Translations under genes and position numbers: made by a program
Part shown: positions 53,470 to 64,000 of the stretch, one piece after another
Position numbering within the stretch: position 1 is the first letter of the stretch
Layout: each line of letters starts with the position of its first letter
Notes under the pieces: model-generated
Database searches by the model: none
The model's input: only the letters and a program-made list of their open reading frames with translations
What the model was told of the DNA's origin: nothing
Assembly (NCBI RefSeq): GCF_023856365.1
Contig: NC_064541.1
Coordinates: 23,972,214-24,036,213, forward strand
DNA from: Brienomyrus brachyistius
Taxonomy: Eukaryota; Chordata; Actinopteri; Osteoglossiformes; Mormyridae
Direction: 5' to 3'
Length of the DNA stretch: 64,000 nt

Positions 53470-53860
53470 AGAACACAAGAAGAACATAAGAAATTGACAA
53501 ATGAGAAGAGGCCATGCGGCCCATCAAGCTCATTTGGAGAGAACTCAACTAATAGCTCAGAGTTGTTAAAATCTTATCTAGCTCTGATTTAAAGGAACCC
53601 AGGATTTTAGCTTGCACTACACTAATAGGAAGACTATTTCAAACTCTAATTACACATTGTGTAAAGAAGTGCTTTCTCATATCCAGTTTAAAATGTTCTC
53701 CCACTATTTTCCGCCTATGGCCACGAGTTCTAGTATTTAAACTAATATTGAAATAGCCATTTGGCTGGACAGCATCCAGACCTGTTAGAATCTTATACAG
53801 TATACCTGGCTCATGTCCCTCCTTAGTCTCCTTAGACACCTTCAAGCTGAGAAGTGCATG
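53470..53860 (-). pseudogene. CR1/Rex1-like LINE 3' end lying between L2 pieces
   Basis: Minus strand: GILYKILTGLDAVQPNGYFN, NTRTRGHRRKIVGEHFKLDM, RKHFFTQCVIRV, then the shared 3' UTR (reverse of GAGAAGAGGCCATGCGGCCC) and TTCTTATG/TTCTTGTG octamers at 53,470-53,490. It lies between L2-like RT pieces, so it inserted into, or accompanied rearrangement of, that copy. It is 5'-truncated. Confidence 0.82.
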
Positions 53861-53869
53861 TCTTCAGTG

Positions 53870-54215
53870 TCCATCCAGGCACTCCCTCTGGGCCAGCAGC
53901 TTTACTAGCATCGATTTTCTGAAGGGTGCATGGAGAACCAGTCAATGTTCAGGAATTAGGAAATCTTGTTTTGTTGGTGGCCTGCAGAATTTTGGTCCTA
54001 TAGTCTGTCAGTGCCTTTCTTCCATTCCACATTCTGCGGGGGTTGTTGTTCGCAAAATGTTCCTCAATGTGCTGTTTATGTTTATATTTGGCCCCTCTGA
54101 TGGCTCTCTTAAGGTTCCCTCATGCTTTAAAGGCTTGCGTGTTGCCTCACCCGATTGCCATGTCTTCTCTCAGCAGAGCCCACACAGAGTTGTTTATCTG
54201 TAGCAATTGATTGGG
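53870..54215 (-). pseudogene. L2-like LINE endonuclease-RT linker and RT start
   Basis: Minus strand: FPNQ..INNSVWALLRED, GNTQAFKA, stop, GNLKRAIRGAKYKHKQHIEE, HFANNNPRRMWNGRKALTDY, RTKILQATNKTRFPN, then after a deletion LQKIDASKAAGPEGVPGWTL and KTCTSQLEGV. The last phrase is RT motif 0/1 (N..KAAGPDG.PG..LK). Several stops. It continues the element from 55,490-55,830. Confidence 0.82.
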
Positions 54216-54339
54216 AAACATTTTCATTGTGTTTTATGTGAGAGCAAAAATGTAGGCATCTCTGGCAGGGCTTGCAAAATCGCCAGGCCAACACCATGGG
54301 ACCATAAAATTTTCCTGTTGGGCTGCCAAAATGTAACAT

Positions 54340-55480
54340 TGTGGGCTATCACAAATTATATATAAGTAAAATAAAATTCCCTCCTTTATTCATCTTTTCT
54401 GCTGTTTTGACTTGCTGTTTGGAAAAGAAAAACTCTGACCACCAAACAAACGAGTTGTTGAATGTGATGATGGTTTGTCTGCTAAGAGATGTACACCAAA
54501 TTTATAGGAGGGCTGCACTTTATTGCACAATTGCCAAGTGTCACCATTTTGGTGCATTGTCGGTCATGGTAATAGCGTACTCCAAGCATGTTAATGCAAG
54601 CTAGTTAAGTACGGCTTTATTATCATACCAGATATATTCAGTATACAGCATTTGGTGACATTGATAACATTATATAAACATTAAGTAAATTAAAATGAAG
54701 TAATATAAAAAGAAAAGAGATATTATTGGACAGTGAAAGGAAAATGGTTGTGATCCGCCTGCTTCTATTTATGAGGATATCATTAATTGTCTGGTTTTTC
54801 AAATGTAGTGGGGAACATTGAAGCAAAAGAAAGTGACTAAAATGTCTGGAGGTTAGATTTCTTTATTTCTAGCTGGAAACAAAAACTACCAAGGAAAAAA
54901 TATGAATGAAATATCTTGGTGTATTCACAGGAAAGTACAAGTATAAATCTCATGCTTATTATTCATTTATTATCACTTATTGTTTATCATTGTAGTATTT
55001 CCATCATGTAATGGTAACGTTAAGCAGAGCAATGTTGCTCTGTGCTGTAATGTTAACGTTACAGTGCTGTGCCTGTTGCAGTTGTTCACACATAAACGAA
55101 TGTGATTTAATGGGAAATTGTCAATCGATTTATTTTATGCCTGAATGTTTGGCTTCAGGGACTGACTGAGGAGTTGTTTCATTTTGCTTTCCTCTCTTGA
55201 TATCCGTGATGCTGACAGATGCTGTGTCATAAGTTCACTGCTGGTACCCAGTCAATGTTGCCTTTCTCAACACAGTGGTTTGTCTAACACGAAAGGATAC
55301 AATTGGCTTTTAGGATATGTTTCTACATCGTATTTTTAAATGTTTTTTATTGCTTTATGAAATATGTATACATTTTAAAATGGTCTGTTTTTATTTCTGC
55401 TTTAAAAAATTTAAACATGAAAATTAAATTCAGGCTACCAAAATCTAAAGAATAGCTGCCGAAGGGATTTATAAATTTTG
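54340..55480. other. Non-LINE segment inside the L2 copy, unidentified
   Basis: L2 coding is interrupted here: the upstream piece ends near 55,490 with EEYMSAAWQGSQNL and the downstream one resumes near 54,215. The segment is AT-rich and non-coding, so it is probably an insertion. Its ends are not clear, and no terminal repeat was recognised. Confidence 0.45.
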
Positions 55481-55489
55481 CGAGCCTTG

Positions 55490-55830
55490 CCAGGCTGCTG
55501 ACATATATTCCTCCAGATCTGCTTCCTGTGCAAACAAGTCCAAGTGTGTGCTATCAAAACAGTTCTGCAGCATTGGAGTGGCTTCTTCAGATCATATCTG
55601 AACAGTTTTTATAGCTTTTCTCGTCCTGCAGATCTGTGCCTTGTAGGATGGAGTCAGGATCAGGGAGATGTGGTATGTGAGTCCTGATGTTATGCAGCTG
55701 GTTTTGCCTTGAATGCTCCTTGTATGCTTGTCTAGACCAGATCCAGAATGTTACGGAAAGTTCATGTTTTTATGGAAATTAGGCATGACTGTTTTGAGAT
55801 CCATGTAGCTGAAGTTGCCTGCTATGATAA
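55490..55830 (-). pseudogene. L2-like LINE endonuclease C-terminal part
   Basis: Minus strand: GNFSYMDLKTVMPNFHKNMN (the GDFN catalytic block of APE-type endonuclease, changed to GNFS), then HTRSIQGKTSCITSGLTYHI, SLILTPSYKAQICRTRKAIK (where SDHLSL is expected) and MLQNCFDSTHLDLFAQEADL, EEYMSAAW. The substituted Asp and the missing SDH predict an inactive nuclease. Confidence 0.78.
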
Positions 55831-55939
55831 CGGTGTGCTGTCAGCTGGTTATTAATAGCATTAATAGCAAATGTTCTGTGTTTTAACATTGAAATTCTAA
55901 AATTTTTTAATTCTGAAATTCAAAATCAATAGAGCAGTG

Positions 55940-56980
55940 TTATGAGTAAGGTTTATGAGTAATAAAAATTATGGGGTAGTTACAGTATGGGTGATTTTAA
56001 TTTACCTGGGATATAGTGGGACAGAGTTTCTGGCTCTACTGCAAATGAACTTGAGATGGTGGAAATGGTACAGGATTGCTTTTTTTACTAAATTGGTTAA
56101 AATCTCTACCAGGGGACAAGACATTCTCTATCTAGCTTCCTCTAATAACCAGTGGTTATTTTCCGAAACCTTCTTAATGCTATGTCATTCTTTCTATGTT
56201 AGAAGATAGAATTTATGAATTAAGAAGACTTAGGGAAACTCAAAGGATAGGACTGGAAAATTTGACAGAATTTTATAGTAGTGATCATAACATGGTTACA
56301 TTTGTGGTAAATTTCGGTGTCCGAAATAATAAAAAAAAAATACAGTGCTAGGAAGGCTAACTTTAATAGTATGAGACTATTGGATGGAGTTAAATAACAA
56401 AACTGTTGAAGAGACATGGGAATTTTTTAAAAGCACATTGCAAGCGCAAGAGGACTTCATACCTGTTTCCAGCAAAACTAAAACTAAATCTAGGAAACTG
56501 CGACCAAGGAGATTTAATATTGAAATTAAGAATAAAATCAGAAGGAAAAGGGCTCTGTTCCACAAATGGAAAATAATTAATGATGTCAGAATAAAGCAGG
56601 AACATCAAAGTCTACAAGTTGAGTTAAAAAATAACATTAGACTCCCTAAAAAGAATGTCGAAAGGAAGATGCATTGGAGGCTAAGGATGACACTGGATTT
56701 CTTCCAGTATTTTAACTCCAAAATAGCTCCAAAAGCTGCAATCACTAATCTACAGGATAGTAAGGGTCTTAATCGAAAATTTAATAGATATAGTTAATAA
56801 GTTTTATGATTGTTTTGGGTATTCACTGTAGTGGACACGAGTAACATACCGATTCTTATTACTAATCCAGCATCGTCTATGACTAATATATGTATAACTA
56901 AAGCTGATGTGCTACAAAGTCTACCTAAGCTCAAAATAAATAAATCACAGGGTCCTGATGGCATCTTACCTATAGTTTTA
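55940..56980 (+). pseudogene. CR1/Rex1-like LINE ORF2: endonuclease end to RT start
   Basis: Frames in order: VMGDFNLPGI, stop, WDRVSGS (the GDFN endonuclease block), VEMVQDCFFYQIG, SDHNMVTFVVNFGVRNN (the SDH catalytic His block, near 56,280). Then the ORF from 56,384: ETWEFFKSTLQAQEDFIPVS, RKLRPRRFNIEIKNKIRRKR, ALFHKWKIINDV and KMHWRLRMTLDFFQYFNSK. Finally [31 protein letters not shown], the start of the RT, where the microsatellite begins. Several stops. Confidence 0.88.
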
Positions 56981-56982
56981 AA

Positions 56983-57095
<113 letters not shown>

Positions 57096-57775
57096 TGAAA
57101 ACGATCTTGGTAAGTACAGTATGTTGATGCTTCCATGTCCCTCTCACGTCAGTGCGGGGAAGCATTTAAAAATCCCAAGAGGATATTGGGTTACATATCT
57201 AGGTGTGTGGAATTTAAGTCAAGGGAGGTGATGCTAAGATTTTACAATTCCTAGAACCCACCTAGATTGTTGTGTGCAGGTTTGGTCACCTTACCTTAAA
57301 GAGGACATTGCTGCCTTAGAAAGGGTTCAACATCGGGCTACAAGAATGATTCCTGGTCTTAGAGGAATATCTTATGAGGAGAGGTTAGCTGAGATGAATC
57401 TGTTCAGCCTCAAGCAAAGGGGACTGAGGGGGGGACATGAACCAGGTATATAAGATTCTAACAGGTCTGGATGCTGTTCAACTAAATTTGTTACTTATTC
57501 AAATACAAGAACTCCATGTCCATAGGTGGAAATTGGTGAGAGAACATTTTAAACCGGATTTGAGAAAGCACTTCTTTACACAGTGTGTAGTTAGAGTCTG
57601 GAATAGTCTTCCTGTTAATGAAGTGCAAGCTAAAACCTTGGGTTACTTTAATCAGAGCTAGATAAGATTTTAATAACTCTATTTTAACAGCTAATAATTG
57701 TGTTCTCCCCAAATGAGCATGATTGGCCGAATGTCCTCCTTTCATTTGTAAATTTCTTATGTTCATAGCTGTTAT
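57096..57775 (+). pseudogene. CR1/Rex1-like LINE ORF2 C-terminus and 3' end
   Basis: After the array the LINE resumes downstream of its FADD box: [15 protein letters not shown] near 57,120 (partly frameshifted), [122 protein letters not shown], ending with the 3' UTR and TTCTTATGTTCATAG. The orientation matches the 5' part at 55,940, so both belong to one copy lacking roughly 250 RT codons. Confidence 0.88.
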
Positions 57776-57977
57776 TCATGTAAATGCAGAAACCTGCTTC
57801 TTTATTGTTCTCTGAATTTCCCATCCTGACCGCTATGTACACAGAGCGTCTGGTGAACTCGATAGTAGGGTCAGGAACAAAGCTGCTCAGCCAAGTCTTT
57901 GTGATGATCATCACACAGCCGTTGAGATTATTTGAAGTAATCCAGAATCCAATTTTGTCCATTTTGTTGATGAGAGA

Positions 57978-58565
57978 CCAGGGGCCTCATGTATAAACGG
58001 TGCATACGCATGAAAATATTGCATATGTCCGTTTCCACGCTCACGTCGAGATATATAAAAATGAAACTTGGCGTACCGCTACGCACATTCTCACGACAGC
58101 TCCACACATGGCGTACGCACGTTTCTGCTCAGTTATGTAAACAGACGGCTCCCAGTGGTTCTGCTGCTCCGTTAACTTTAGTGCTGATGCCACCACTTAA
58201 ACCACGAAATATCACTTTTCTTTTCTCGATTTCTGTTAACATGACGTCCACTTTGCACTCGCTGAAATACTTCTTTTTACTATGTGGTTTATCCATTGTT
58301 GAAGAAAAACAGAACAAAGCAGGTATTTATACAGATTTACATATGCAAATATACATAATTGTGGGCGGGTTGGGGGCTGGCTGTGGGCTCGTTAACGTAC
58401 GTAAAATTTCACGCTCATTGGGATTTATAAAGGGAATGTGCGTCGATCTGTGCTTACGCACAGTTTTATGCATCTGAATTTTTTCTTGATTACGCACATT
58501 CCATTTTTCCGTGCGCCATGTTTTATTGTGAATTCTACGCATGTCGTTATACATGAGGCCCCTGG
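57978..58565. mobile_element. Non-autonomous PIF/Harbinger element with perfect TIRs
   Basis: The 588-bp element has inverted termini CCAGGGGCCTCATGTATAA and TTATACATGAGGCCCCTGG (perfect over 18 to 19 bases apart from one shift at the inner edge). Subterminal repeats TTGGCGTACCGCTACGCACA and TTACGCACATTCCATTTTTC follow. The first ~170 bases match the end of the transposase-bearing element at 12,990-14,150 (GCATATGTCCGTTTCCAC, AACTTGGCGTACCGCTACGC, GACGGCTCCCAGTGG). There is no transposase frame. A target duplication is not evident. Confidence 0.87.
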
Positions 58566-58947
58566 AGTCCTTTATGAAACAAACCTAGGCAGGGCTGGTT
58601 TGTAAGAGTTGGCTTGCAGCCTAGCACAAATGCCAGCTCACTTCCCCTGCTTTTGCTTCCTTTGCTTATGCCGCCTGTGTTGCATCACCAGGGGTATAGC
58701 AGCTCTGGAGAACTCCGAAGTCCATAGGAGCTTCAGCAGAATAAACTGTCTGTATTGATCCTTAATGAAAAATCACTGGGATCACCCGTATGAGTGTGTC
58801 CCTACTTTTCCAACAGTTTAAGACAGACATAACGGACATAAAATGGCTAAAACAATTAGGAAGCTGCAAGCTGCATCTGGACGTGCCCCCATCTCAGTGC
58901 TTAGTACTTTAACTTACTTAGAAGCCAATTTTTGGAATAATTTGCAT
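58566..58947. other. No gene recognised
   Basis: Short intergenic stretch of mixed composition. Confidence 0.4.
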
Positions 58948-59130
58948 GACAGGTGGCACGGTGGCTCAGTGTTCAGCATTGTTGCCTCATACCTCCAGGA
59001 CTGTAGCTTTGATTCCTGCCCCTGAGTCCAAATATGTGGAATTTGTATATTGTTCCTGTGTTTATGTGACTTCCTGCCAGATTCACCAGTTTCCTCCTAC
59101 AGTCCAAAGACTTCCAATTCATGGAATTAA
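58948..59130 (+). mobile_element. tRNA-derived SINE, degenerate plus copy
   Basis: GGTGGCACGGTGGCTCAGTG (head) with a decayed B box (TAGCTTTGATTCCTGCC), GTGGAATTTGTATATTGTTC and CAGTTTCCTCCTACAGTCCA. It stops at CCAATTCATGGAATTAATCA, without the 3' tail. Confidence 0.75.
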
Positions 59131-60344
59131 TCAGAATGTTTACATACACAGCTAAGTCAAGCTACAGTTATAGCTTGGCTATGGAATTTAATTGGGTTAC
59201 TGTCCTTGTCCTGGTATACAAGCAAGGCAGGGGAATCAATTTATTTATTTATCAATTTATTAAGTATGTGACATACAATATGGCTTCTATCAGCTTGTTA
59301 GTATTGGGCTTTTTCCGGTTGACCTATTACATCACAAACTTAAAAAATAATAAAATTAATAATAATGGGGACATGGACAACTGAAGTGACACAAGCTTTA
59401 ATTGCGATCTCGTTGAAAGAACAGATACAATGATCAGGATAGCATTACAAGAAATAAAGTATTTTGTATAATATACTGACAGCACAGTATTGATTTTTTT
59501 TTAAATACTGTAATGTGATTTTGCTGTAACAAATATTAGGTTATTTGTGCAACAAAAAAAGGATTTCAACATAAATTTCTCACAAACCCATGTCAGAGTG
59601 ATTTGAACATCAAGGATGAAAATGATTATGATGTCTCGTAGAACGCATACAGCGCTCATGTAAAAGCAGCAGAGGTAAAAATTTTATTTAACTTTACACA
59701 TATACTTGATAATCCTGAAAATTAATAGTTATTGAAATTGCAAAACTTGCTGGGCTTTTCTTCGTATGACAGAGTAAAAATGTTTTAGCAAGACTTAAAC
59801 TCCTTGCACTTTAATATCCATACCAAACTGAAGGAAAGAAAAGGCATGATCTTAATCTAGCTGACTAGTGATGTAAGAATAGGATGTTCATAACATGCAA
59901 TGTTGGTATTAATATCGCACTGCGACGCATGATCAGAGCTCCTAGGCCAGTTTGAGTCCAACTAAATGTATACATGAAGGAATAAATTGACTCCCAATTA
60001 CATAATTTGGATGTTTTAGGCTTACTTAGAGAAATTCAACTTATTAGAACTTCAGTTGGACTAACATGTTTTCAAGTACTTTAAAAGTCGGTTTTTAGTT
60101 GGACTAGCAAAATAATAAAATTCTCTTAGTGAGCATATCAACATACTGAATGACTCTAAATTTCTCATAATCTCTGCCATATGTTGGGCTGGTAATCCCA
60201 ACCAGGGTTTCCTCTGACATGTGCCCTATGCATCCTGTGACATGCCCCAGGATAAATGTGAATTTGTACTTGGTAGATGGTTATAGAATGTGGATGAATG
60301 GATTAGCATTATCCAATAAAAAGGCAAGCATAAGTTTCAGTTAT
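59131..60344. other. No gene recognised
   Basis: AT-rich, frequent stops, no recognised repeats. Confidence 0.5.
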
Positions 60345-60465
60345 TGTATTGGAGTCCCCTCCAGGATGTCCTCTGCCTCATATCCTGTGCTGCCTGGGAT
60401 AGGCTCCAGGCTCACCATGGCACTGTGTTGGATAAGTGGCTATGGGAAACAGATGGATGGCTGTA
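60345..60465 (+). repeat. SINE 3' half and tail, diverged
   Basis: CCTGGGATAGGCTCCAGGCT, then GGATAAGTGGCTATGGGAAA and CAGATGGATGG give the SINE/LINE tail in a more diverged form than at 700 or 21,130. Confidence 0.65.
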
Positions 60466-63109
60466 TTAGGGGAATGTAATAACCTTGTATCATAAACCAA
60501 GAGTTCTGTTGTAGTTCTTTGAATTGCTAAATATGATATTAGGTGTGGTTTAGATGAAAAATTGTTGGTTTTTGACAAGGAGAGCTCCACCCCAGTTGAG
60601 TGAGGCTGTATAGATCGATTTTGTTCTGTTTTACACTTGCCAGTGATTTGTTATAGCATTTTCCCTATTTTCAGTTAGACTAAAAGCACTCAATTTACGG
60701 GGGTGATTGAGGCGTGATAAAACTGGTACATAGTAAAGTTTATGAGTAAATACTGATGAAGGGAGCTTTCCTGTGAGACAACTTTTAATAAACATGGAAA
60801 ATTTATAACATATTTGTTGACATCTTGCATGTGATGTTAATTACGACACTATTGCAATTCCATACACGGACTGATATTCTTTCATTAAATTCTATATATG
60901 CATAGAAAAATATTATGCAAACTATATCTCAGTGGGACCATGCTACAATATTCATGGACCCTAGGTACCAAATGTAATCTTACCCTCATTTTAAATATTA
61001 TTGTTTCCATCATTTCAGAAAGTATAAACATGCAAATTTGTCTTCAACCATGTTAAAATCTGTCACTCTTGGCCAATTATAATTTTGCTTGATGTTTACA
61101 TAGTATATACTGTTTACAGAGTATGTCTATAATCAAGAGTACATCTGAATAACTTGACTAATCTTAACTAAACTGAAACTGAGATTTCACTTAAAATGCA
61201 TGGAAATCACATGATGTCTCATGGTATACGTATGGCTTTAGTGATCACCATGATAGTGCCAAGGGAATCACAGAGACCTGCAGCTTATTGAATCATATCT
61301 TCAGTTTCTTTGTTCCATTTGTTGTGATTTAAAACAAGACACAATATTACCTTGTTTTACCATTCAATACTCTAAACCCTTACCTTGCCAAGAATTTTGT
61401 AATACATCACGAGCTGTATAATCAATTTTTTTGTTTTAGATTTAGAATGGGCTTTTATCAAGGGCATATGGGCATTTAAGATTTGCGTCAAAGCAGATAT
61501 TTTTGCCTACCACAGACTGCTGCAGGAACCTGTAAAAACGAACTGCTTATTTACTGTGGAAGAATGAGTCAGTGTGAGGGGAGCTCATTATGAGCTCGCC
61601 TCATGTGGTGAGTCACTCCTAAACCGGTTAGGGGGCCATGAACTTAGTAGGATGCAAAGCAAGGAATAGGCTTATCTCCTTTGAAGGTTATTTTACAGCT
61701 GGGTGGGGCTGAGCAAACACAACCCAAGCGAAAATGAGGAGTTGGGTTCATATCACAGACGGCAAGAGACAGATAGAACTCAATAACTAACTTTCTCAAC
61801 TCACGCCCTTACAGGCAAATGTAGAGTAAACCTACTTTGTTTTCTTATTTTTCTAAAATCAGAAGTTAATTACTATCACTCCACAGGTATCTGAAGTAGA
61901 GAAAAGTCATTTATAACATATACAGAACTTTTAAGTCCTGGATTATATACTTAGATAAGGTGTGGGAATATCACCATCTTTAAGAATATGTTAGTGCCAC
62001 GGTCTTAAGAATGGTCAGGTTATTGAAATGGATTGCGATTTGTAAAAGCTATTATGCATTTTATCCTTTATTATTTTTTTCCATACCTTTATTATTTGTT
62101 AAAGACATATTTCTCTTTTTCTAGAAAGTTACCAAGTCTATGCAAGTCTGCTGCTTCTGCTGATGTTGCAAATTCATGTGTTCCATAAACTAACATAATA
62201 TGCAATCAGTGAAGGTCAATCAATGGGTTCACAACAGTGTAAAGCATCCGATTGCAAAGAATCGCAGTACATCACTTTAGTGAAAATTTAGACAATTAAG
62301 TAGACGCAGTTCCTCTCTTCCTGCATGACTTCTCTTCTCTCCAGTTCATCCTAGTGGCATGGTCTTCAGTTTCTGTTGTGTCCTGAAGGACTTGGCCTTT
62401 ACCATCTGCCCCTGATGAGCGGAAATAAGGCAGCCAGAGTGTAGGGCATGGCAATCAGAGGTCCAGGAGGCAATGGCTTCAGGGCAAAGCATATGCAGGC
62501 AGGAGAGCAGACCAGAAGGCCCCATCCTGGATGTCCAGTCTACCATCTGTTCTCCTCAGCCAGCGCCAGAACCCCTGAAAGCATGAATAGGGGGTGGGGG
62601 CGGGAGACAGAGTTGTTCCCCTAGCAACATTTAGCAACAGGGGGTTTACTGAGAGGTGCTACAGTATCACTGTCCCAACTCCAAATATCTTGGATGACAC
62701 TATTACAGAACAACTTCGCATACTTCCCATTTTGTGTTACGCTTTCTGCCCTTTCTTGGCAGTGTAGGTATTTTGTGTGTACCTAGAGCACAGCATTAAC
62801 TCAGCCATAAAATGCTCTTGCTGCAAGGATATTCGACCAGTTATTTTTAGTTTAACATAATTATTTAGCAAACACATAGGAGGGGGAGGGATTCTGGCAG
62901 TTTTCACAGTCTGCCTATGTAAGTATTGTGATTTATGCCTGCTCACCCCATATATTTCTTGATTTTCCCAGGCTGCCATTATTTTATTCTGGTTCTCTGG
63001 TTCTCAATCTTTTTCTTTTAATTTTTGTAGATGAAATCGCAAAATACACCTGTAGGTTTTGGGTTCACATGTGTGTGGAGTTTGTTTTTCCACAGAAGTT
63101 TGCTCCGGA
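60466..63109. other. No gene recognised
   Basis: AT-rich DNA with scattered short frames. The block 62,340-62,600 is somewhat GC-richer (frame 62,346-62,546 on the minus strand) but has no recognisable domain. A short SINE-like phrase (GTTCACATGTGTGTGGAGTT) occurs near 63,063. Confidence 0.45.
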
Positions 63110-63350
63110 TGGCAGGGGCACCAGGCTGGGGTACTCTCTGGCTACAATACCTGTCCATCACAGGGGACATATACAATCATAGCACATAGGCCATGCAGAG
63201 ACTCCAATTAGACTGCACATCTTCGGACTGCAGCAAGAAATCAGAGTGAATAAAGAAAACAACACACCCACACAGAAGAGGTGGGACGTGTACTCCCAGT
63301 GCTGGAGTGTGAGGCAAGCAGTGCTACCCACTGAGTCACCATGCCACCCT
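63110..63350 (-). mobile_element. tRNA-derived SINE, old minus-strand copy
   Basis: Reverse complement shows the head GGGTGGCATGGTGACTCAGT, a decayed B box, GTCCGAAGATGTGCAGTCTA and the TAATTGGAGTCTCTGCATG body, then CCTGTGATGG (the GGTGTGCCCTGCGATGG part). It is more diverged than the 20.8 or 50.2 kb copies, so probably older. Confidence 0.7.
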
Positions 63351-64000
63351 GATTCAAATTAACCTCATAAAAATAAAGACAGCTTTATTGCGCTATCTTC
63401 CCAGGATGCATACACTTCCTGCTTCTCAACAGTTTTGTTCTCAAACATCATCAAAACATTTTATACGAATACACCACAAACACTTAACAAAATCACATGA
63501 CAAATTGGATAAGGTGAAATTCTGCATCAGAAACAAACATATTAGGGAATGCACGACTTCAGATTTTTTTTAAGTCGGCAGTTATGAAAGTTGAGTCAAC
63601 GTTGACTAATCAATGATGATGTCATTAATAAAACCACAGGAGAAGGGAATGCTTTGCAACAAGCGACAATCTATATTAACAAAGCTCTATCCATATGCTG
63701 ACAACAGACAGCTCATAGACATACCTATTACATAGAATATAACCAATAAGAAACAACAGGTTCCAACTCATCAGCAGCAATTTATGCACACAATAACACT
63801 TCCATGCTACAGCTTCCATTTAAGTGTGGAAGAAGAAAGATTGTTATGTTGCTATAACACTTGGGGAAAAAAACAATACTCATGCATGATCCAGCCTGTA
63901 TCCCTGCTCCTCACTGTTGCAAGGCACATTTTATTTATATGAAGTGCAACATGTTTATAATTCATTACTAAATCTGACTAGCAGATTTATCTTTCATCCC
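63351..64000. other. No gene recognised
   Basis: AT-rich sequence to the end of the window, no features. Confidence 0.5.

Noticed and set aside
57978..58565. Target-site duplication for the Harbinger-like element
   Set aside because: Flanks GAGA and AGTC do not provide a convincing 3-bp match, so none is claimed.

Overview
The window looks like intergenic DNA from a ray-finned (teleost-like) fish. The basis is its repeat content: Tc1/mariner, PIF/Harbinger, hAT and BEL/Pao elements, Ty3/gypsy LTRs, CR1/Rex1-like, L2-like and RTE-like LINEs, and the fish-type tRNA-derived SINE ending in GGATAAGCGG plus ATGG repeats. There are also long TA/TG and GACA/GATA microsatellites. I found no host protein-coding gene, rRNA, functional tRNA, CRISPR array or prokaryotic operon. 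Every coding segment I recognise is a transposable-element protein, and all carry stops, frameshifts, truncations or a lost key residue.

Layout. 1-8 kb: a ~1.1 kb TA-flanked non-coding transposon family (copies at 1.97-3.49 and 5.43-6.52 kb) carrying later insertions (a hAT element and a solo LTR), another solo LTR at 3.9 kb, a CR1-like 3' end and an RTE-like LINE 3' end. 8-16 kb: the densest coding block, with a 5'-truncated BEL/Pao retrotransposon on the minus strand (8.0-13.0), a PIF/Harbinger transposase gene on the minus strand with an intron and a hAT-like insertion (13.0-14.15), and a Ty3/gypsy gag-pro-RT fragment on the plus strand (14.16-16.14). 16-27 kb: AT-rich DNA, a long hairpin, CR1 3' end, more copies of the 1.1 kb family, a complete SINE with target duplication, a Tigger/pogo-like element and a Harbinger-like element. 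27-29 kb: a LINE split by a SINE that is itself split by a MITE, then a Pro-Gly coding minisatellite.

29-36 kb holds little beyond a Tc1 fragment. 36-39 kb: a CR1-like ORF1 (zinc finger, coiled coil, SGNH esterase) abutting a Tc1 transposase whose 3' terminal repeat is split by a solo LTR. 40-50 kb: microsatellites, another Tc1 3' half, a solo LTR, and a minus-strand CR1-like RT. 50-58 kb: SINEs, two broken L2-like LINEs on the minus strand, and a plus-strand CR1-like LINE whose RT core is replaced by a GACA/GATA array. 58-64 kb: a non-autonomous Harbinger element related to the 13 kb one, SINE fragments, and otherwise featureless AT-rich DNA.

The main value of the window is as a layered insertion record. 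Several insertions can be ordered and their exact termini defined from target-site duplications, and in one case from an empty-site paralogue. All assignments come from reading translated motifs and repeats by eye. Clade names of LINEs and DNA transposons would need a database search to confirm.
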